Source: CAG-177 sp964587915
GTDB taxonomy: Bacteria > Bacillota > Clostridia > Oscillospirales > Acutalibacteraceae
Assembly (NCBI GenBank): GCA_964587915.1
Contig: CAZPMK010000018.1
Coordinates: 1 to 33,040, forward strand
Reading direction: 5' to 3'
Length of the DNA: 33,040 nucleotides
The position numbers and the translations under genes were made by a program. This document shows positions 15,357 through 23,900 of the stretch, in pieces. How positions within the stretch are numbered: the stretch's first letter is position 1; each line of letters begins with the position of its first letter. A model generated the notes under the pieces. The model was not told where the DNA came from. It saw nothing but the letters and a program-made list of their open reading frames with translations, and made no database searches.

Positions 15357-16850
15357 ATGGAAAACAAAAAATACCTCAGCAAAAAAGAGCTTTGGATGTT
15401 CGCAGTAGGTGCGGGCGGTCAGGGTATGATCTACGCAATGATGTCAAGCTACGTAAGCGACTATTACGTAAACGTTCTTCAGCTCCCCCTTATTTTCGTT
15501 CTTCTTCTCATGCTCCTTGCAAGAGTTTGGGATGCTATCAACGACCCTCTTATGGGTATGATAGTTGACCGCCACACAACAAAGTGGGGCAAGATGAAGC
15601 CCTATATTCTTTTTGCGGCAATTCCCATTGCAATACTTACCGTTTTGATGTACTTCAGCCCCAAGGGTCTTAGCGGCACGGGACTTATGGTCTATGTTGC
15701 GATAACCTATGTTTTCTGGGGAATGACTTACACCATGGCGGACGTTCCGTTCTGGAGTATGCCTAACGTGCTTACCCCCGATGCATCGGAAAGAGGCTCC
15801 GTTATCTCTCTGGGCAGAACCGTAAACGGCGTAGGCTCCGCAATTCCCGAGATTCTTTTCCTTGTTGCGGGCTTTGTTCTTCCCATGGTTCTCAACACCT
15901 CCGACCCCATTGCATACGATAAGCAGCGTTATCTCATCATCGCAATAATCACCGTGGCGATAGGCATTGTTCTTTATGTTAATTCCTATTTCCATGTTAA
16001 AGAGCGTGTTATTCTTCCCGACAAGAAGCGTGTTGAGGGCGAGCCTTCACAGCTTTCGAGAATTTTCCATTGCAAGCCCCTCATGCTTGTTATCCTCATG
16101 GGTATTCTTTCAAGCGGCAGATACATGATTCAGGCGGCGGCTATCCACGTTGCACGTTATGCTTTCTATATCGGACCCGAAATCACGGATTCCATGACTC
16201 TTGAAGAAAAGACGGCTGCCATCTCCGCAAGCGTTTCAAGCGTTAAGACGATTTTCCAGGTCTGTGCAATCGTCGGTATGTTCGGTGCAATGCTGTTCAT
16301 GCCCTTGCTCATGAAGAAATTTGACTACAAAAAGATAGTCATTACCACCTGCCTGCTCGGCTTCGTTTCGAGCATATTCACCACCCTCATCGGCTGGTTC
16401 AGCGGCAATCTCTATCTTTGCATTCCGTTCGTTCTTATTTCCTGCATCCCCTTGGGCGTTCTCAATGTTGTTTCCTATGCAATGATAGGTGACTGTCTTG
16501 ACTACATGGAGCTTAAAACGGGCTTCCGTGACAACGCTCTCGGCTCGGCTTGTCAGGGCTTCGTAAACAAGCTCGGCAACGCATTCGCAACGAGCGGTAT
16601 TATCGTTATGTATATGTTCATCGGTCTCAATCCCGAGGATATGCTCAATTCCGAGGTCATCATGGCGGCTACGGAGCTTGAGAGAGCTCAGAACTTCGCA
16701 ATGTTCTCCCTTGTCTCGATAGTACCCGGCATAAGCCTGCTCCTTTGCTGCATTCCGATGTTCTTCTACAAAATCTCCGGCAAAGAGAAAGAAAATATGC
16801 TCGCTGAGCTTGAAGCAAAGCGTAAGGAAGACGGCTTCGTCATCGAGTAA
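15357..16850 (+). CDS. GPH-family (glycoside-pentoside-hexuronide) MFS symporter
   Basis: This 497-aa protein has about twelve hydrophobic segments and the GPH signature early in the sequence: 'RVWDAINDPLMGMIVDR' followed by 'TKWGKMKPYIL', matching the DAxxDPxxGxxxDR...WGxxxPY pattern of MelB/XylP-like sodium or proton symporters. It should import a sugar, glycoside or uronide. AAAGGAGA precedes the ATG at 15357; an upstream in-frame ATG (15330) has no ribosome site. It is probably co-transcribed with the epimerase-like gene. The solute is not determined. Confidence 0.88.
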   Translation: MENKKYLSKKELWMFAVGAGGQGMIYAMMSSYVSDYYVNVLQLPLIFVLLLMLLARVWDAINDPLMGMIVDRHTTKWGKMKPYILFAAIPIAILTVLMYFSPKGLSGTGLMVYVAITYVFWGMTYTMADVPFWSMPNVLTPDASERGSVISLGRTVNGVGSAIPEILFLVAGFVLPMVLNTSDPIAYDKQRYLIIAIITVAIGIVLYVNSYFHVKERVILPDKKRVEGEPSQLSRIFHCKPLMLVILMGILSSGRYMIQAAAIHVARYAFYIGPEITDSMTLEEKTAAISASVSSVKTIFQVCAIVGMFGAMLFMPLLMKKFDYKKIVITTCLLGFVSSIFTTLIGWFSGNLYLCIPFVLISCIPLGVLNVVSYAMIGDCLDYMELKTGFRDNALGSACQGFVNKLGNAFATSGIIVMYMFIGLNPEDMLNSEVIMAATELERAQNFAMFSLVSIVPGISLLLCCIPMFFYKISGKEKENMLAELEAKRKEDGFVIE

Positions 16851-16889
16851 TTTCTATCGTATATACTAAAAGAAACAGGTGAATTTCCC

Positions 16890-18710
16890 TTGTCCGCAAA
16901 AAAAGATTTAAGAAACGTTGCCATTATCGCTCACGTTGACCACGGCAAAACCACGCTTGTTGACGAGCTTCTCAAGCAAAGCGGTACTTTCCGTGAAAAC
17001 GAGCAGGTTGCCGACAGAGTCATGGACTCCAACGACCTTGAGCGTGAAAGAGGTATAACAATTCTTTCAAAAAATACCTCCGTTCATTATAAGGGCACCA
17101 AAATCAATATCGTTGACACCCCCGGTCATGCCGATTTCGGCGGCGAGGTTGAGCGTATACTGATGATGGTTGACGGCGTTGTTCTGCTGGTTGATGCCTT
17201 TGAGGGCTGTATGCCGCAGACGAGATTCGTTCTCAAAAAAGCACTCAATCTCAAAAAGAAGGTGCTTGTTGTCATCAATAAAATCGACCGTCCGAACGCA
17301 AGACCCTACGAGGTTGTTGACGAGGTTCTCGACTTGTTCATCGACCTTGGTGCAGATGAGGACCAGCTTGATTTCCCCGTTGTCTACGCAAGTGCAAGAG
17401 ACGGCTACTCAAGCCTTGATCCCAACGTCAGAAGCGGTGATATGCAGCCGCTCTTTGATGCCATTCTTGAAAATATCGACCCGCCCGCCGGTGATGCCGA
17501 CGGTGCCTTGCAGGTGCTTTTCTCCAGCCTTGATTACGACGATTACGTTGGCAGAATAGGTGTAGGAAGAATTGAGCGGGGCAGAATAAAGAAGGGTCAG
17601 CAGGTTTCTCTTTGCAAGACGGACGGCTCGGTTCAAAGCGTGAGGATTTCCCGACTGTATCAATTCGAGGGTCTGAACAGAGTTGAATGCGATGAAGCCG
17701 AAGCGGGCGATATAATCTGCGTTTCGGGCATTGAGGGAATCAACATCGGCGAGACTGCCTGCGATCCCGAAAAGGTTGAAGCTCTGCCGTTCATCAAGAT
17801 TGACGAGCCGACAATTTCCATGAATTTCATGGTAAATGACAGCCCGTTTGCAGGCAGAGAGGGCAAATTCGTTACGTCAAGAAACGTTCGTGACCGCCTT
17901 TTCAAAGAGGTTGAAACGAATGTCAGCATGAGAGTCGAGGAAACAGAGAGCACGGATACCTTTAAGGTATCGGGCAGGGGAGAGCTTCATCTTTCCATTC
18001 TTATCGAAACCATGCGCCGTCAGGGCTACGAATTTCAGGTATCACGCCCCAAGGTTATATTCAAAGAAAAAGACGGTCAGCTTTTGGAACCCATGGAGCT
18101 GTTGATTGTCGAGGTTCCCGAGCAGTATGTCGGTGCTGTAATCGAAAAGCTCGGCTCCCGCAAGGGTGAGCTTGAAAATATGGGCTCCCGCGAGGGCGGC
18201 TCGACCCACCTTGAATTTAAGATTCCGTCAAGAGGTCTTATCGGCTACCGTGCGGAATTTTTGACCGACACCAACGGAAACGGCATCATGAACCAGCTTT
18301 TCAACGGCTATGAGCCGTACAAGGGCGACATTCAAACCCGTGAAAGAGGCTCAATTGTCGTTCATGAAACGGGTGTCAGCACTGCATACGGTCTTTTCAA
18401 CACGCAGGACAGAGGCAGGCTCTTTATTCCCGCAGGCGTCGAGGTCTACGAGGGAATGATAGTCGGCGAATGTGCCAAAAATGAAGATATCGTCTGCAAC
18501 GTGTGCAAGCAGAAGCATCTGACCAACACCCGTGCTTCCGGCTCGGATGATGCACTTCGTCTTGTACCTCATTCCGTCATGAGCCTTGAGCAATGTATGG
18601 AATTTATCAAGGATGATGAGCTTCTCGAGGTTACTCCCGAATCGCTCCGTCTGCGTAAACGCATACTTTCCAAGGAACAGCGTATGAAAATGCAGTTCAG
18701 AAAGAAATGA
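16890..18710 (+). CDS. typA: Ribosome-associated GTPase TypA/BipA
   Basis: This 606-aa translational GTPase has all G motifs: HVDHGKTT (G1, residues 15-22), RERGITI (G2), DTPGHADFGGEVER (G3) and NKIDR (G4), followed by domain-V and C-terminal regions of normal TypA length. It acts on the ribosome, particularly in 50S assembly and stress adaptation. The start is a TTG at 16890, with AGGTGA upstream; it yields MSAKKDLRNVAIIAHVDHG, the normal family N-terminus. It lies 40 bp after the symporter gene and 10 bp before ribF, and begins a tightly packed run through rsmG. Confidence 0.96.
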   Translation: MSAKKDLRNVAIIAHVDHGKTTLVDELLKQSGTFRENEQVADRVMDSNDLERERGITILSKNTSVHYKGTKINIVDTPGHADFGGEVERILMMVDGVVLLVDAFEGCMPQTRFVLKKALNLKKKVLVVINKIDRPNARPYEVVDEVLDLFIDLGADEDQLDFPVVYASARDGYSSLDPNVRSGDMQPLFDAILENIDPPAGDADGALQVLFSSLDYDDYVGRIGVGRIERGRIKKGQQVSLCKTDGSVQSVRISRLYQFEGLNRVECDEAEAGDIICVSGIEGINIGETACDPEKVEALPFIKIDEPTISMNFMVNDSPFAGREGKFVTSRNVRDRLFKEVETNVSMRVEETESTDTFKVSGRGELHLSILIETMRRQGYEFQVSRPKVIFKEKDGQLLEPMELLIVEVPEQYVGAVIEKLGSRKGELENMGSREGGSTHLEFKIPSRGLIGYRAEFLTDTNGNGIMNQLFNGYEPYKGDIQTRERGSIVVHETGVSTAYGLFNTQDRGRLFIPAGVEVYEGMIVGECAKNEDIVCNVCKQKHLTNTRASGSDDALRLVPHSVMSLEQCMEFIKDDELLEVTPESLRLRKRILSKEQRMKMQFRKK

Positions 18711-18720
18711 TTTTTCGCCT

Positions 18721-19626
18721 ATGAACCCTTCGTTAAAAACCGCCGTTGCTCTCGGCAGCTTCGACGGACTTCACAAAGGTCATATGTCAGTTATAGCCTG
18801 CACTCTTTCAATGAGGGAGTGCGGGCTTGTTCCTCTTGTGCTTCTTTTTGATTCACACCCCCTGCTTTCCCTTACAGGTCAAGCTCCCGCAGAGCTTCTT
18901 CAAAAGGAAAAGCGTGATGAAATTTTAGAAAATATGGGTGTAAAAACCGAATATATTTCCTTTTCGCAAATTAAGAATTATTCATGCCGTGAATTTTTTG
19001 AAAAAATACTTCTTGAAAGACTGAATGTCGGGGCTGTCTGCTGTGGACGGAACTACCGTTTCGGCAAGGGCGGCGAGGGTGATTGCGAGGAATTGTCCCG
19101 ACTGTGTGACGAATACGGCGTGAAGCTGTGCATAAGCAATCAGGTGGACTTCGGCGGAATGCCCGTCAGCTCCACACGAATCCGTCTTGCCGTTGAACAG
19201 GGCGATTTGCCGCTTGCAAATTCCATGCTCGGCAGACCTTTTTCCTACCGTGCTCCCGTTGTCAGCGGCTACCGCCGAGGACATTTGATAGGTGCTCCCA
19301 CGATAAATCAGCATTTTGACAGCAATTTCGTAAAGCCCAAAAAGGGCGTTTACGCTTCATTTACAACACTTAACGGCGTTGACTATCCATCGGTTACGAA
19401 TATCGGTCTGCGTCCGTCCTTTGAAAACGAAGATTTCCGCAGTGAGACCTGCATAATCGGCTTTTCCGGCAATCTCTACGGCGAATCCGTCGAGGTGTCA
19501 CTGCTCAAATATATAAGAGATGAAAAGAAATTCGACTCCGTTGAGGCTCTCGGCAAGCAGATTTCAGCCGATGCCGTCACGGCGGAGGAAATATTCAAAA
19601 AACGAGGTGAAAACGGCTGTGTATGA
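18721..19626 (+). CDS. ribF: Bifunctional riboflavin kinase/FAD synthetase
   Basis: This 301-aa protein makes FMN from riboflavin and then FAD. The N-terminal nucleotidyltransferase domain has GSFDGLHKGH (12-21), CCGRNYRFGKGGEG and SSTRIR. The C-terminal kinase domain starts near 'GYRRGHLIGAPTINQ' (consensus GxxxGxxxGxPTxN), continues with KKGVYASF, and ends with 'NIGLRPSF' and an FxGxLYG-like segment. Length is typical. The ribosome site before ATG 18721 is weak (AGAAAGAAATGA), suggesting coupling to typA, whose stop is 10 bp upstream. The udg gene begins inside its last 8 nt. Confidence 0.95.
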   Translation: MNPSLKTAVALGSFDGLHKGHMSVIACTLSMRECGLVPLVLLFDSHPLLSLTGQAPAELLQKEKRDEILENMGVKTEYISFSQIKNYSCREFFEKILLERLNVGAVCCGRNYRFGKGGEGDCEELSRLCDEYGVKLCISNQVDFGGMPVSSTRIRLAVEQGDLPLANSMLGRPFSYRAPVVSGYRRGHLIGAPTINQHFDSNFVKPKKGVYASFTTLNGVDYPSVTNIGLRPSFENEDFRSETCIIGFSGNLYGESVEVSLLKYIRDEKKFDSVEALGKQISADAVTAEEIFKKRGENGCV

Positions 19627-20191
19627 CAATTGGGAACAACTCAAAAATGACTGCATGAGCTGCCGCAAATGCGGACTTTGCGAAACGAGAACCAATCTTG
19701 TTTTCGGTGTCGGAAACGAAAATGCCGAGGTGCTTTTTGTCGGCGAGGGACCGGGCGAAAACGAGGATTTACAAGGCGAACCGTTCGTCGGAAGAGGGGG
19801 CAAGCTCCTTGATAAAATGCTCGATGCCGTTGACCTTGACCGCAGAAAAAATATTTATATTGCGAATATAGTAAAATGCCGTCCGCCGAAGAACCGTGAC
19901 CCTCAGCCCGAGGAGCAGGATTGCTGTATCGAATGGCTCAGGGAGCAAACACGGCTGCTGCGTCCGAAAATCATTGTCTGTCTCGGCAGAATTTCGGCTC
20001 AAAAGCTGATTTCCAAGGACTTCCTTGTGACGAAACAGCACGGTGAATTTATCGAAAAAGGCGGTATGCTGTTTATGGGAACATACCACCCTGCCGCACT
20101 TTTGAGAAATCCGAACAACAAGCCCGCGGCATTCGAGGATTTTCTTGCTCTGCAACTCAAAATCCGTGAAATCTGCGAGCATACTTATTGA
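19619..20191 (+). CDS. Family 4 (4Fe-4S) uracil-DNA glycosylase
   Basis: This 190-aa repair enzyme removes uracil from DNA. It has the N-terminal cluster cysteines (CRKC at about 15-18, with more near CRPPKN and DCC), motif A GEGPGENEDLQGEPFVGRGG and motif B TYHPAALLRNP. The start is a GTG at 19619, chosen because GAGGTGA lies eight bases upstream. The frame is open upstream inside ribF, and another GTG (19607) has no properly spaced ribosome site. It overlaps the ribF stop by 8 nt, so translation is probably coupled. mnmG begins 17 bp downstream. Confidence 0.92.
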   Translation: MYDNWEQLKNDCMSCRKCGLCETRTNLVFGVGNENAEVLFVGEGPGENEDLQGEPFVGRGGKLLDKMLDAVDLDRRKNIYIANIVKCRPPKNRDPQPEEQDCCIEWLREQTRLLRPKIIVCLGRISAQKLISKDFLVTKQHGEFIEKGGMLFMGTYHPAALLRNPNNKPAAFEDFLALQLKIREICEHTY

Positions 20192-20208
20192 TACGGAGCA
20201 ATTCTATT

Positions 20209-22089
20209 ATGGAATATAACGCTGAAAAATTTGATATTGCCGTAATCGGAGCAGGTCATGCGGGAATCGAAGCAGGACTTGCCGCCGCACGCCTCGGCTG
20301 TAAAACCGCCGTGTTCACCGTCAATCTTGACTGGGTGGGCAATATGCCGTGCAACCCCTCGATAGGCGGTACCTCAAAGGGACATCTTGTCCGTGAAATT
20401 GACGCTTTAGGCGGAGAAATGGGCATCGCCGCAGACAAAAACACTCTGCAAAGCCGTATGCTCAATCTCGGAAAGGGTCCCGCAGTACACAGCCCGAGAG
20501 CACAGGTTGACCGCCGAGCCTATTCCGATTATATGAAAGCCGCTCTTGAACGCACGGAAAATCTCTTTCTGAGGCAGGCGGAAATCGTTGATATCGTCCC
20601 GACCGATGACGGCTGGCTTCTTAAAACACGGCTTGAAGCGATACATATGGCAAAAGCTGTCATTTTGGCAACGGGTACGTTCCTTGCAGGCAGAGTTTAT
20701 ATCGGCGACGTTTCTTACGAGAGCGGACCCGACGGAATGTTTCCTGCCACGGAGCTTGCCGAATCGCTCAAACGCCTCGGACTGCCCACTCGCCGTTTCA
20801 AAACGGGTACTCCGCCGCGTATCAACCGCCGCAGTGTGAACACCGCCTTGCTTGAACCGCAGTACGGTGACGAAAAGCCCGCCGTTTTCTCCTTTGACGG
20901 CTCAATCGAGGTCAAAAACACCGAGCCGTGCTATATCACTTACACGGGGGCGGAAACAAAACGGGTAATTCTCGAAAATCTGCACCGTTCTCCCCTGTAT
21001 TCGGGAAAAATTGACGGCGTAGGTCCCCGATACTGTCCGAGCATTGAAGATAAGATAGTCCGCTTTTCCGAAAAGGAAAGGCATCAAATATTCGTAGAGC
21101 CCTGCGGAGCAAGGACGGACGAGATGTATCTGCAAGGTCTTTCGTCATCGCTTCCCGAGGATGTTCAGCTTCGCATAGTTCACAGCATTACGGGACTTGA
21201 AAATGCAGAATTTTTACGCACCGCCTATGCGATAGAATACGATTGCGTTGACCCGCTTTCGCTCAAGCAGACTCTTGAATTTAAGGATTTCCCCAATCTC
21301 TACGGTGCGGGGCAGTTCAACGGTTCAAGCGGCTACGAGGAAGCGGCGGCTCAGGGTCTTGTTGCGGGAGCGAATGCCGCATTGAAAATCCTCGGCAGAG
21401 AGCCTCTCATTCTCGACCGCACGACCTCTTATATCGGGACTCTCATTGACGACCTTGTTACCAAGGGCTGTTCCGACCCGTACAGAATGATGACCTCCCG
21501 TTCCGAATACAGACTTATTTTGCGACAGGATAACGCCGACCGCCGTTTAACGGAGATAGGCTACCGTGCAGGACTTGTATCCCGTGAACGCTATGAGCGT
21601 TTTTGCAAAAAGCTCGAGCTTATAGCGGCGGAACGCCGCAGAGTTGAGGAGCTTTCAATCCCGAAAACGGAAAAACTCGATGCAATGCTTGTTTCACGTG
21701 AAACATCACCGCTTGAAAAGGGTGTTAAAATGGCAGAGCTTCTCCGCCGTCCGCAGGTGGATTATGAGGCTCTCTCTGCGTTTGATACAAGCCGTCCCGA
21801 CCTTCCGAGAGAAATTTTCGAGCAGGTTGAAATTGATATCAAATATGAGGGATATATAAAAAGACAGCAAATGCAGATAAACGAGCTTCATCGGCTCGAG
21901 GTGAAACGGCTTCCGCAGGAGCTTGATTATTCGTCAATCAGCGGTTTGCGGCTCGAGGCTGTTGAAAAGCTCGGAAAAATCCGTCCCGAAACGGTGGGAC
22001 AGGCATCGAGAATATCGGGAGTTTCGCCTGCGGATATTTCCGTTTTACTTATTTATCTTGAGAGGAACGGTATAAATGGTGATAAATAA
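20209..22089 (+). CDS. mnmG: tRNA uridine-5-carboxymethylaminomethyl modification enzyme MnmG (GidA)
   Basis: This 626-aa FAD enzyme works with MnmE to modify the wobble uridine of several tRNAs. The FAD-binding motif GAGHAGIEAG starts at about residue 14, and the family features NPSIGG, RMLNxxxGPAVxSxRxQ and GTPPR are visible. ATG 20209 is preferred to an in-frame TTG at 20188 because CGGAG precedes it at 10 nt. A perfect parS palindrome lies within its coding sequence at 21690-21705 (residues about 494-499, reading VSRET). In many Firmicutes mnmE lies directly upstream; here udg does. rsmG overlaps its end by 14 nt. Confidence 0.97.
   Translation: MEYNAEKFDIAVIGAGHAGIEAGLAAARLGCKTAVFTVNLDWVGNMPCNPSIGGTSKGHLVREIDALGGEMGIAADKNTLQSRMLNLGKGPAVHSPRAQVDRRAYSDYMKAALERTENLFLRQAEIVDIVPTDDGWLLKTRLEAIHMAKAVILATGTFLAGRVYIGDVSYESGPDGMFPATELAESLKRLGLPTRRFKTGTPPRINRRSVNTALLEPQYGDEKPAVFSFDGSIEVKNTEPCYITYTGAETKRVILENLHRSPLYSGKIDGVGPRYCPSIEDKIVRFSEKERHQIFVEPCGARTDEMYLQGLSSSLPEDVQLRIVHSITGLENAEFLRTAYAIEYDCVDPLSLKQTLEFKDFPNLYGAGQFNGSSGYEEAAAQGLVAGANAALKILGREPLILDRTTSYIGTLIDDLVTKGCSDPYRMMTSRSEYRLILRQDNADRRLTEIGYRAGLVSRERYERFCKKLELIAAERRRVEELSIPKTEKLDAMLVSRETSPLEKGVKMAELLRRPQVDYEALSAFDTSRPDLPREIFEQVEIDIKYEGYIKRQQMQINELHRLEVKRLPQELDYSSISGLRLEAVEKLGKIRPETVGQASRISGVSPADISVLLIYLERNGINGDK
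21690..21705. other. parS centromere site within mnmG
   Basis: TGTTTCACGTGAAACA is a perfect 16-bp palindrome matching the ParB/Spo0J binding consensus TGTTNCACGTGAAACA. It lies in the coding region of mnmG, 3.0 kb left of parB and about 8 kb left of the candidate oriC. Confidence 0.95.
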
Positions 22090-22789
22090 AGAATTGCTCG
22101 CCGGCAATGCCGCGTCACTCGGCGTTTCTCTCGGCGAAGAAGCACTTAACAGCTTTGATTTGCTTGCATCACTGCTCATTGAACAAAACAAAACCATGAA
22201 TTTAACGGCAATTACCGAGCCCGATGAAATCGTGGTGAAGCACTTTGCCGACAGTCTTACTCTGCTGAGCGTGACGGATATCCCGAGCGGTGCGAAAATT
22301 CTCGACCTCGGCACGGGTGCGGGATTTCCCGGTCTGCCGCTTTTAATTGCCCGTCCCGACATCGACTTAACCATGCTTGACGGCACGGCAAAGAAGCTCA
22401 ACTATATAAATGCAACTCTCGAACGGCTTTCTCTGAATGCCGAAACGCTCCATGCAAGAGCCGAGGAAGCGGGCAAAAGCCCGAAATACCGCGAAAAATA
22501 CGATATTGTTTGTTCCCGAGCCGTTGCCGCTTTGAATGTTCTCTGTGAATACTGCCTGCCTTTTGTGCGTGTCGGCGGTAAATTCGTTGCCATGAAAAGT
22601 GCAAAGGCTCCCGAGGAATTGGAGCTTGCACGCAATGCGATATCCCTGCTCGGCGGCAAGGTGACGGATATTAAGAGCCTTACTCTTTCCGACGGCGGCG
22701 AAAGAAACATAATTATCATTGAAAAGATATCGCATATTCCGCCGAAATATCCGAGAGTATCCGCTCAAATCGCCAAAAAACCGCTTTGA
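22076..22789 (+). CDS. rsmG: 16S rRNA (guanine-N7) methyltransferase RsmG (GidB)
   Basis: This 237-aa methyltransferase modifies G527 of 16S rRNA (E. coli numbering). It has the SAM-binding motif LDLGTGAGFPG, then LLDGTAKKL-type and VCSRAVAAL motifs characteristic of RsmG, with 'NKTMNLTAI' at the N-terminus. The ATG at 22076 follows GAGAGGAACGG and lies inside the end of mnmG. The mnmG-rsmG order is conserved across Firmicutes near the origin. Confidence 0.96.
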   Translation: MVINKELLAGNAASLGVSLGEEALNSFDLLASLLIEQNKTMNLTAITEPDEIVVKHFADSLTLLSVTDIPSGAKILDLGTGAGFPGLPLLIARPDIDLTMLDGTAKKLNYINATLERLSLNAETLHARAEEAGKSPKYREKYDIVCSRAVAALNVLCEYCLPFVRVGGKFVAMKSAKAPEELELARNAISLLGGKVTDIKSLTLSDGGERNIIIIEKISHIPPKYPRVSAQIAKKPL

Positions 22790-22838
22790 TTTTATGAAAA
22801 GACATCAAGGCGTGTCGAATTTACACAATCGAAAATGC

Positions 22839-22867
22839 TGGACAATCCCTCTGTCGGGTGTTATCAT
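22839..22867 (+). promoter_or_regulatory. Promoter for noc
   Basis: TGGACA (22839-22844), a 17-bp spacer and TATCAT (22862-22867) lie in the 108-bp gap between rsmG and noc, 31 bp before the TTG start. Confidence 0.5.
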
Positions 22868-22897
22868 TAAGACAACAAGCCGACGGGGGGTTGCTTA

Positions 22898-23728
22898 TTG
22901 AAGAACACAAAATACAAAATCGGCGGACAGATTATTCTGCTCCCGCAGGAGGATATCTATCCGAATCCCAATCAGCCTCGCCGACGCTTCGATTTTGACG
23001 AGCTGGAGGGTCTTGCACAGAGCATTCGCCAAAACGGAATCATTCAGCCCATAGCCGTTCGGGTAAATTCAAACGGAAACTACGAGCTGATATCGGGTGA
23101 AAGACGCCTGAGAGCCTCACGGCTTGTGGGAATATCGCAAATTCCGTGCATCATCATGGAGGCAAGCGACGATAAATCAGCACTTTTCGCCTTGATAGAG
23201 AATATGCAGCGGTGCGACCTCGGCTTTTTTGAAGAAGCAAGTGCCATTGAAAGGCTCATTGTGGACTTCAAAATGACCCGTGAGGAGGTCTGCAAAAAGC
23301 TCGGAAAGGCACAGCCGACGATTTCAAACAAGCTGAGACTACTGCGTTTGCCCGAGGATGTTCGCCTGAAAATCACGCAGGAGGGTCTCACCGAACGCCA
23401 CGCAAGGGCACTTCTCCGACTGACGAACCGTTCACAGCTCGACAGAGCACTTTCAATCATAGCGGACAGACGGTTGAACGTTGCCGAAAGCGAAAAGCTG
23501 ATAGAGCAAATGCTTTCAAAGAGTAAAAACGCCAAAAAGCCGACCGTCAAGCTCTTCAAGGATGTCCGAATCTTCGTAAACACGCTCAATCATGCGGTCG
23601 ATACCATGCGGCGAGCGGGGATAGATGCCGATTCCGCAAAAAGCGAGACGGATGAATACATCGAATACATTGTGCGTATCCCCAAAACAGGAAACTGCGT
23701 CATAAAAGCAAAACGCAATTCCGCTTGA
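22898..23728 (+). CDS. noc: Nucleoid occlusion protein Noc (ParB paralogue)
   Basis: This 276-aa ParB-family protein has the CTP-binding GERRLRAS motif (67-74), a central helix-turn-helix (near 'KKLGKAQPTISNKLRLL') and a C-terminal domain ending 'EYIVRIPK', closely like B. subtilis Noc. Noc inhibits Z-ring assembly over the chromosome. The start is a TTG at 22898 preceded by a G6 stretch. Only nine in-frame codons separate it from an upstream stop and none is a start codon, so no longer N-terminus is possible. The protein begins close to the ParB N-terminal domain and seems to lack the amphipathic membrane-targeting helix found at the start of B. subtilis Noc. Its position between rsmG and parA is the usual one for noc. 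Confidence 0.88.
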   Translation: MKNTKYKIGGQIILLPQEDIYPNPNQPRRRFDFDELEGLAQSIRQNGIIQPIAVRVNSNGNYELISGERRLRASRLVGISQIPCIIMEASDDKSALFALIENMQRCDLGFFEEASAIERLIVDFKMTREEVCKKLGKAQPTISNKLRLLRLPEDVRLKITQEGLTERHARALLRLTNRSQLDRALSIIADRRLNVAESEKLIEQMLSKSKNAKKPTVKLFKDVRIFVNTLNHAVDTMRRAGIDADSAKSETDEYIEYIVRIPKTGNCVIKAKRNSA

Positions 23729-23772
23729 TTATTTCTTCCATACCATATCTTTCTCTTTCACACCCACATCCG

Positions 23773-23806
23773 GCAGGGAGGGCAGGCTTCGGTCTGTCCT
23801 CCTTGC
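23773..23806 (+). terminator. Hairpin after noc, abutting parS
   Basis: GCAGGGAGGGCAG (23773-23785) pairs with CTGTCCTCCTTGC (23794-23806), giving 13 pairs with two G-T wobbles around an 8-nt loop. No T run follows; the parS palindrome begins on the very next base. It may be a weak terminator or a remnant of the CCTCC-type repeat. Confidence 0.4.
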
Positions 23807-23822
23807 TGTTTCACGTGAAACA
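23807..23822. other. parS centromere site between noc and parA
   Basis: This is a second perfect TGTTTCACGTGAAACA palindrome, in the intergenic region 79 bp before parA. A ParB-CTP clamp loading here would spread into the parA promoter region, which could provide autoregulation (inference). Confidence 0.95.
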
Positions 23823-23848
23823 TATTTTTATAAAAAATCGCTTTTCTT

Positions 23849-23877
23849 TTGTACCGATATGTGATATACTTTATTAT
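23849..23877 (+). promoter_or_regulatory. Promoter for parAB
   Basis: TTGTAC (23849-23854), a 17-bp spacer and TATTAT (23872-23877) end 23 bp before the parA TTG. They lie 27 bp downstream of parS. Confidence 0.55.
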
Positions 23878-23900
23878 ATTAAATATCGGGAGAGATTACA

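Noticed and set aside
22719..22901. A 60-codon frame overlapping the rsmG end and the noc start
   Set aside because: It is out of frame with both genes, has no ribosome site, and its second half is the noc promoter region.
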